A stretch of DNA of 28,833 nt from CAYMND01 sp964465065 (GTDB lineage: Bacteria > Acidobacteriota > Aminicenantia > UBA2199). Below, one piece after another: positions 24,702-28,833 of this stretch. The DNA lies in assembly GCA_964465065.1 (NCBI GenBank), contig CAYXHZ010000040.1:1-28833 (forward strand), written 5' to 3'. Position 1 is the stretch's first letter, and each line of letters opens with the position of its first letter. Position numbers and translations under genes: made by a program. The notes beneath the pieces are model-generated. The model worked only from the letters and a program-made list of their open reading frames with translations, was not told the origin of the DNA and ran no database searches.

Positions 24702-25024
24702 AGACACTGCGAATCCTGCCCATCGTCTGCCTGCTGATGCTGCTGTCCGGATGCGCCGTCGACAGCGCCGGGTCCGCCCATCTGCTGGTCAGCAACCTGA
24801 GTTCGTACCGGGTGCGCTGCCTGGTCGACGACGGCGGCCTGGCGGCCGATTTCTGGCTGGAGAGCAAGGCCGAGAAAAGCGTGCTGCTGGAGATGGGCGA
24901 ATACCGGGTCAAGCTGGAGCTCTATCAGGGCGGCCAGGCCGTGGCCGGGCGCCTGTACACCCTGAGTCTGACCAAGGTTGCCCGGGTGCACCAGATCGCC
25001 ATCGACGACAGCTGGCTGGATTGA
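24698..25024 (+). CDS. Small lipoprotein
   Basis: A 108-residue protein with a lipoprotein signal peptide and lipobox LLSGC (Cys19). The residue after the Cys is Ala, so outer-membrane sorting is expected by the E. coli rule. The mature part is about 90 residues, predicted mostly beta (HLLVSNLSSYRVRCLVDD, LLEMGEYRVKLELYQGG). Family not recognised. It overlaps the LolD-like stop in ATGA and is followed after 11 nt by the barrel-like gene, so the three are co-translated. Confidence 0.82.
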   Translation: MKTLRILPIVCLLMLLSGCAVDSAGSAHLLVSNLSSYRVRCLVDDGGLAADFWLESKAEKSVLLEMGEYRVKLELYQGGQAVAGRLYTLSLTKVARVHQIAIDDSWLD

Positions 25025-25035
25025 GGAGGCCGAAC

Positions 25036-25572
25036 ATGAAAAAAACGCTGCTGACGCTGCTCGTGATGTCCCTTCTGCTGCCTGCGGCCGCTTCCGAGGC
25101 CCGCTCGCTGTTCTCCTACACCCAGATCAAGTTCGGTCTGCAGCTGGCTCCGCAGCACGATTCGCTGGGGCAGAAGTGGCTGCTGGGAGTGGAGTTCCAT
25201 CGCCGCATCAATCCGTATCTGGCCGTCTCCTTCGAACTGATGCCCTTCTACCGCAACTGCGAGGAGCTGGAATCGACCCTGCTGGCCGCCTACGGTTTCC
25301 TCAACCTCAAGGCCGGCTACAAGCCGGTCGATGTCTTCGGCTTTTACGGCGGTTTCGGGGCCGGCGGGCGCATCGCCAACAGCTGGGTCGACAGCGCCGG
25401 CCAGACCTTCACCCACCTGTCCCTGGACTGGGGCTGGCAAGTCTACGGCGGCCTGACCTTCCAGTTCAAATCGTTCTCGCTGCTGCTGGAATACCATCGC
25501 CTGGTCGAAAGCCTGGACGGTCTGAACGAACCCAATATCCGGCATTTCCTCATGCTGGGTTTCGGCATATAG
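25036..25572 (+). CDS. Small outer-membrane beta-barrel-like protein
   Basis: A 178-residue protein with a signal peptide (MKKTLLTLLVMSLLLPAAASEA) and alternating aromatic/hydrophobic strands typical of an eight-stranded barrel (FSYTQIKFGLQLAP, YLAVSFELMPFYRN, VFGFYGGFGAGGRIAN, WGWQVYGGLTFQF, FSLLLEYHRLVE), ending in FLMLGFGI. The terminal residue is Ile rather than the usual Phe. GAGGAGG lies 6-12 nt before the ATG. Gene order with a LolD-like ATPase and a lipoprotein points to an envelope role. Family not identified further. Confidence 0.75.
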   Translation: MKKTLLTLLVMSLLLPAAASEARSLFSYTQIKFGLQLAPQHDSLGQKWLLGVEFHRRINPYLAVSFELMPFYRNCEELESTLLAAYGFLNLKAGYKPVDVFGFYGGFGAGGRIANSWVDSAGQTFTHLSLDWGWQVYGGLTFQFKSFSLLLEYHRLVESLDGLNEPNIRHFLMLGFGI

Positions 25573-25623
25573 CTTAGTGCGGCCTGGGTAGAAAAAGTTG
25601 CGGTCCGCGCTGCCGCCTGATTT

Positions 25624-25649
25624 GAAAACGGGCCTGTATCGGCGTTTTC
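25624..25649 (+). terminator. Possible terminator after the EF-G-2/LolD operon
   Basis: GAAAACG (25624-25630) pairs with CGTTTTC (25643-25649) across a 12-nt loop. The T-run lies within the right arm and the stem is short, so this is a weak candidate. Confidence 0.25.
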
Positions 25650-25664
25650 GCCATTCATTTCGTC

Positions 25665-25693
25665 TTGACACCCAGAGGAAATGGTGCTATCTA
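25665..25693 (+). promoter_or_regulatory. Putative promoter of tRNA-Leu
   Basis: TTGACA (25665-25670), 17-nt spacer, TATCTA (25688-25693), ending 11 nt before the tRNA. Confidence 0.6.
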
Positions 25694-25704
25694 TAACCCG
25701 GTTC

Positions 25705-25786
25705 GCGAAAGTGGCGGAATTGGCAGACGCGCCAGACTTAGGATCTGGTGGGGCAACCCGTGGGGGTTCGATTCCCCCCTTTCGCA
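25705..25786 (+). tRNA. tRNA-Leu (anticodon TAG)
   Basis: Class II tRNA with acceptor stem GCGAAAG/CTTTCGC, anticodon stem CCAGA/TCTGG around the loop CTTAGGA (anticodon TAG), a variable arm (TGGGGCAACCCG region) and T loop TTCGATT. CCA is not encoded: the discriminator A is followed by ATCC. A palindromic repeat begins 13 nt after its end. Confidence 0.95.
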
Positions 25787-25798
25787 ATCCATCATCTC

Positions 25799-25815
25799 AA
25801 AAAGGGACTGTCCAC
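25799..25815 (+). repeat. Palindromic repeat copy 3
   Basis: AAAAAGGGACTGTCCAC; core GGGAC-T-GTCC as in the other copies, with one change near the end. It lies between tRNA-Leu and the end of the hydrolase gene. Confidence 0.85.
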
Positions 25816-25834
25816 TTTTCTCTTTTTTATACCT

Positions 25835-26797
25835 TCACCTTTTCAGGAACTCCTTGATCAGAGTGAAATAGTCTCTTTCCTTTTCAACGTGAACGAAATG
25901 GCCGCAGTCTTTGATGATGTGCAGTTCCGCTGCGGGTACGGCGAGCTTCATTTTTTCGATGGACTCGTTGGGCACCACATCGTATTCTCCATGGATGATC
26001 AGCATGGGACAGCGGATTGCCTTCATCTCATTGTACAGGTCAAAATTGAGGAGGTAGGGGGTGAACATCACCGAGCTGGCGTGGAATTTTCTCAGCCAGT
26101 CGCCATCCATATAATCCGTATCGCTGTTGTCCATTTTTTTCGGGTCGAAATAATAAGTCTTAAACCAGATCGATCTGTACCTTTTATACAGCTGCGGGTC
26201 GATGGAAAAGGCTGGATTGGTCGATATGTTGCGGAGCTCCTCTTTATCTTCTTGACTAAGTCTAGCGGCGATTCTTTTCTGAAATTCGGGTATGTACTCG
26301 CTGCTTCCGGGGGCTGGTTCCAATAGCATCAGTTTTTTCACATGCTGCGGGTATTTGGCGATATAGGAAATGGCAATCACAGCTCCCCATGACTGCCCGG
26401 CCAGGAAGAAATCTTCATCTGCGGCAAATTCCTTTCTGACTGCCTCAAGTTCTTCAACCAAGTTCTGAACCGTGACGGTTTGTCCTTTTATGAACTCATC
26501 TGAAAGCCCGTTGCCGTGTTGATCGTAAAAAATCAGCCGATAATCCTTTGCCAGCTGAGAGAAGGGTCTGAACAGGTAATTATGTGCCAGACCCGGGCCT
26601 CCGTGCACCACGATGAGTGGGGTTCCCGTTCCCAAAACTTTGCAATATATACCTGTTCCATTTATCTGCTTGATACCGGAAAAATTTTGGGCTATGCAAT
26701 ACGGATATGCTACGGCGCTTGAGACTACTTCCAGGCTCAAGATCAGTGACAACAAAAAAGGGACTGTCCCCTTTTTGATTCTTCCTGTTTTCTTCAC
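25835..26797 (-). CDS. Secreted alpha/beta hydrolase, proline iminopeptidase-like (peptidase S33)
   Basis: A 320-residue hydrolase starting at GTG 26797 with GGAGG about 6 nt upstream. A signal peptide ends near SSAVA (26-30). HGGPG (65-69) is the oxyanion-hole motif of S33 peptidases; the nucleophile is Ser136 in AGQSWGA, the acid Asp273 in HGEYDVVP, and the base His300 in CGHFVHVE. It would cleave N-terminal residues from small peptides or hydrolyse small esters or amides in the periplasm. Codons 8-14 (KKGTVPF) are encoded by a copy of the dispersed palindromic repeat. The sequence is noticeably richer in A+T than the operons before 25.5 kb, suggesting acquisition. Confidence 0.88.
   Translation of the reverse strand: MKKTGRIKKGTVPFLLSLILSLEVVSSAVAYPYCIAQNFSGIKQINGTGIYCKVLGTGTPLIVVHGGPGLAHNYLFRPFSQLAKDYRLIFYDQHGNGLSDEFIKGQTVTVQNLVEELEAVRKEFAADEDFFLAGQSWGAVIAISYIAKYPQHVKKLMLLEPAPGSSEYIPEFQKRIAARLSQEDKEELRNISTNPAFSIDPQLYKRYRSIWFKTYYFDPKKMDNSDTDYMDGDWLRKFHASSVMFTPYLLNFDLYNEMKAIRCPMLIIHGEYDVVPNESIEKMKLAVPAAELHIIKDCGHFVHVEKERDYFTLIKEFLKR
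26755..26771 (+). repeat. Palindromic repeat copy 4, inside the hydrolase signal-peptide codons
   Basis: AAAAAGGGACTGTCCCC followed by TTTTT, giving the longest palindrome of the set. On the minus strand it supplies the codons for KKGTVPF of the hydrolase. Confidence 0.92.
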
Positions 26798-26829
26798 GTC
26801 TTACCTCCGTTCTGGGTACAGGATACATC

Positions 26830-26842
26830 ATGGATGATCCAT
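26830..26842. promoter_or_regulatory. Small inverted repeat upstream of the hydrolase
   Basis: ATGGAT-G-ATCCAT, 6-bp arms around one base, 33-45 nt before GTG 26797. Possible operator; no independent support. Confidence 0.3.
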
Positions 26843-26853
26843 ACATCAATAAC

Positions 26854-26870
26854 AAAAAGGGACTGTCCCC
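26854..26870 (+). repeat. Palindromic repeat copy 5
   Basis: AAAAAGGGACTGTCCCC followed by ATT, between the hydrolase start and the end of the S41 peptidase gene. It is identical over 20 bases to copy 6. Confidence 0.92.
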
Positions 26871-26913
26871 ATTCGTTCTCTTTAAATTTTAGCGGATGCC
26901 CTTTTTTTGTGTT

Positions 26914-28701
26914 TTATGGATTCTCCGTTCTTTTTAACTTTTGCAGCTGTGAGACCGCATTGGGATTGTCGGGATGCATCTTCAGCGTCTTTTCGTAGAA
27001 GCGGATGGCCTGTTTTTTGTCACCGGCCTTCATGTACGCCTCCGCCAGGCTGTCGCAGGCATTCCAGGACTGCGGGAAGCGTTCGTAACAGAAACTGAAT
27101 GCAGCCACCGCCTCCCGGACCATTTCGGACCGTAACAGTATGTATCCCAAATCGTTCAGGGTGTTTTCTCCGACCTGAGCCGGGAATTGAATCCGGAGCC
27201 GGTCAAATTCATGGGCAAATCCCGTATTTCCCTCCAGAATCATTCCGATCAGCAGGCGTTCGGTCAGATATTCACCGAAAGAGATGGCCAAGGGAGACAT
27301 GCCCGAGGGACGAAGAGATAGCGCGTTCTGCAGTGCCGAGGCGGCTTCTTTTTTCATGCCGGTCTTCCAGTGTTCCAGGCCGATCAGGCGATATGCCTGC
27401 GCTGATTTCGGAAAGAGTTGTCCCACCAGTGCGAACACCCGTTCCCCTTTTCCAAATTCCCGAGCTGCAAACAGGCGCCTTCCCAGCCCGATCAATTCTT
27501 CCTGATCGCAGTAGAATCCATTCTGTTCCGCCGCAGTGGCGCGTTGTCCGGCCAAATCCAGGGCTGCTTTCAGGTCCAGCTTTTCGAGATCACGCGCCAA
27601 GGCATCGGTCAGTGATTCGCAGCGCTGTAGACCGGCCTGGGGGTCCTGGGGACCCAACTGCCCACGAACGAGGAAAGCCAGGGCCGTTTCCAGAACCTTG
27701 TCCTGGCTTCTGACGGCGGTGGAGTAATCGTCGGTAATCTTGAGATCGGGCGGCACACCGATCCCTTCCCAGCAGAAGCCGGTATAATCCAGAAAATAAT
27801 TTTTGGATAAGGATAGGTTCCAACCGTTGGGCAGGCGCAGGTTGTAGTTGTCGGCGAAACAGCCCGATGTGAAATCCCCGATCAGGGTCACGTGCGGCAG
27901 GATGCGCATGGCCAGGGAGAAGCCCTCGGCGGCACTGATGGAGAGTCGGTTGATCAGCAGGACAATGGGTTTGGTGAACTGTCGGGGTCCTTGGGGTTCG
28001 ACAAAGAAGTGCCGGGGGGGATCGAAATCGTCGTAACGGGCACCGTTGCGTTCCCGGGTGGTCATGTAGAGACGCTTGCGGTCGGCGAACCGGCAGGCCA
28101 GCATTTTGCCGATCTGGTCATCGCCGCCGCCGTTGCGCCGCACGTCGACGATCAAGCCGCGGGCATCCTGGAACTCTGAGATGATCTGGTCGATGGCCTT
28201 TTCGCTGCCTTCATTGTCGGTGAAATTCCTGAAATGCAGATAGCCGATCCCGTTTTCCAGCCAACCGTAGGCAAAGATTTTGTTTTCCGATTCCTTCAGT
28301 TCCTGCTTGAAATAAACGGCCGGAACCGGTCGTTCCCTCATCAGCGATCGTCTCAGTTCCTGGCCTGCGCTACCGAAATAATCCTGTAAGAATCCGGTGC
28401 TGAAATATCGGGTGGGTTCCATCGACAGAAGGCGGACATGGTTGTCGTTCAAAAAGCCGATGGCTTTGCACATGATGTCGAACAGCTCGTCATCCGTCGT
28501 CCGGGCCGTGACCATGGGGCGAAACACCCGGTAAACGGCCGGCCAATCGATGTGTTTGGCATGAAACAGAGCGTAATTGACATCCAGGGCCTGCCAGAGG
28601 TATTCAAAATTCGCCTCGGGCGAGCTCAGAGCCGTTACATCGGCGGCAGGAGCCGTCAGAATCGAACCGACCAGAATCAGACCCAACCACATCTTTTTCA
28701 T
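26914..28701 (-). CDS. Secreted S41-family (tail-specific type) peptidase with C-terminal TPR-like repeats
   Basis: Start at ATG 28701, with GGAGG 5 nt upstream, giving 595 residues; an upstream frame start is less likely. A signal peptide (MKKMWLGLILVGSILTAPAA) leads to an N-terminal helical domain, then the peptidase fold: GYLHFRNF, LIVDVRRNGGGDDQIG and the nucleophile region NRLSISAAEGFSLAM (catalytic Ser probably in ISAAEG), then GDFTSGCFADNYNLRLPNGW. No PDZ domain is apparent. Residues from about 380 form helical repeats; the last two are clear TPR units (AFSFCYERFPQSWNACDSLAEAY and AIRFYEKTLKMHPDNPNAV). Substrate unknown. It is bracketed by two palindromic repeat copies. Confidence 0.88.
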   Translation of the reverse strand: MKKMWLGLILVGSILTAPAADVTALSSPEANFEYLWQALDVNYALFHAKHIDWPAVYRVFRPMVTARTTDDELFDIMCKAIGFLNDNHVRLLSMEPTRYFSTGFLQDYFGSAGQELRRSLMRERPVPAVYFKQELKESENKIFAYGWLENGIGYLHFRNFTDNEGSEKAIDQIISEFQDARGLIVDVRRNGGGDDQIGKMLACRFADRKRLYMTTRERNGARYDDFDPPRHFFVEPQGPRQFTKPIVLLINRLSISAAEGFSLAMRILPHVTLIGDFTSGCFADNYNLRLPNGWNLSLSKNYFLDYTGFCWEGIGVPPDLKITDDYSTAVRSQDKVLETALAFLVRGQLGPQDPQAGLQRCESLTDALARDLEKLDLKAALDLAGQRATAAEQNGFYCDQEELIGLGRRLFAAREFGKGERVFALVGQLFPKSAQAYRLIGLEHWKTGMKKEAASALQNALSLRPSGMSPLAISFGEYLTERLLIGMILEGNTGFAHEFDRLRIQFPAQVGENTLNDLGYILLRSEMVREAVAAFSFCYERFPQSWNACDSLAEAYMKAGDKKQAIRFYEKTLKMHPDNPNAVSQLQKLKRTENP

Positions 28702-28808
28702 GTATCCTCCCGATATCGCCATGAATCAGGTTTGTTCATTGAAACGGAATGACCAGTAGAAATGTTCAGAATTATCATTTTTCTTCCCTTCCCCAGCGTC
28801 CTGAGTTG

Positions 28809-28825
28809 AAAAAGGGACTGTCCCC
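28809..28825 (+). repeat. Palindromic repeat copy 6
   Basis: AAAAAGGGACTGTCCCC followed by ATT, upstream of the S41 peptidase gene at the window edge. Apart from this copy, 28702-28833 shows no gene. Confidence 0.92.
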
Positions 28826-28833
28826 ATTAGCTC

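Overview
This window reads as a chromosomal segment of a GC-rich, outer-membrane-bearing (Gram-negative type) bacterium. The evidence for an outer membrane is a MacA-type adaptor, a LolD-like ATPase followed by a lipobox protein and a small barrel-like protein, and many Sec signal peptides. Several features recall Acidobacteriota/Aminicenantes-like or deltaproteobacterial lineages: periplasmic propeller proteins joined to LuxR domains, an EF-G-2-type GTPase, a merR/tRNA-Pro/surE neighbourhood, and dispersed short palindromes with a REP-associated transposase. No ribosomal RNA or marker protein fixes the phylum, so this placement is a guess.

Layout. 125-4610 (+): a four-gene efflux operon with an HlyD/MacA-like adaptor, a separate MacB-type ATPase and two different MacB-type permeases, followed by a strong hairpin. 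4789-7043 (+): a small membrane protein, a MerR-type regulator whose 3' end contains a near-consensus promoter for tRNA-Pro(GGG), surE and a HutD/Ves-like gene. 7031-10684 (-): a membrane-spanning propeller/Y_Y_Y/LuxR regulator that has no ATG, GTG or TTG at its true N-terminus, and an exported protein made of 19-residue 'NG' repeats. 10832-12996 (+): neuB-like and alr. 13028-14328: a REP-associated transposase element flanked by two copies of the alr 3' end. 14405-17985 (-): an acyl-CoA carboxylase-like operon (carboxyltransferase, biotin carboxylase-like, biotin carrier) whose biotin carboxylase-like subunit has lost key catalytic residues. 18109-20261 (+): a NUDIX hydrolase and a CPA1 antiporter. 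20241-21654 (-): an ECF sigma, anti-sigma and Spy/CpxP-like module with a probable autoregulatory promoter. 21904-25572 (+): an EF-G-2-like GTPase, a LolD-like ATPase, a lipoprotein and a barrel-like protein. 25705-28833: tRNA-Leu(UAG) followed by an accessory-looking stretch, with a secreted S33 hydrolase and an S41 peptidase with TPR-like repeats, interspersed with four copies of a 17-bp palindromic repeat.

The most unusual items are: (i) the repeat/transposase system, including an alr 3'-end duplication around the transposase and a repeat copy lying inside the signal peptide coding region of a hydrolase; (ii) the apparently dead biotin carboxylase beside an intact biotin carrier and carboxyltransferase; (iii) the propeller-LuxR regulator whose best start is a CTG with a strong ribosome binding site; and (iv) the ECF promoter that also settles the sigma factor start codon. 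All functional calls come from reading motifs. No database search was run.
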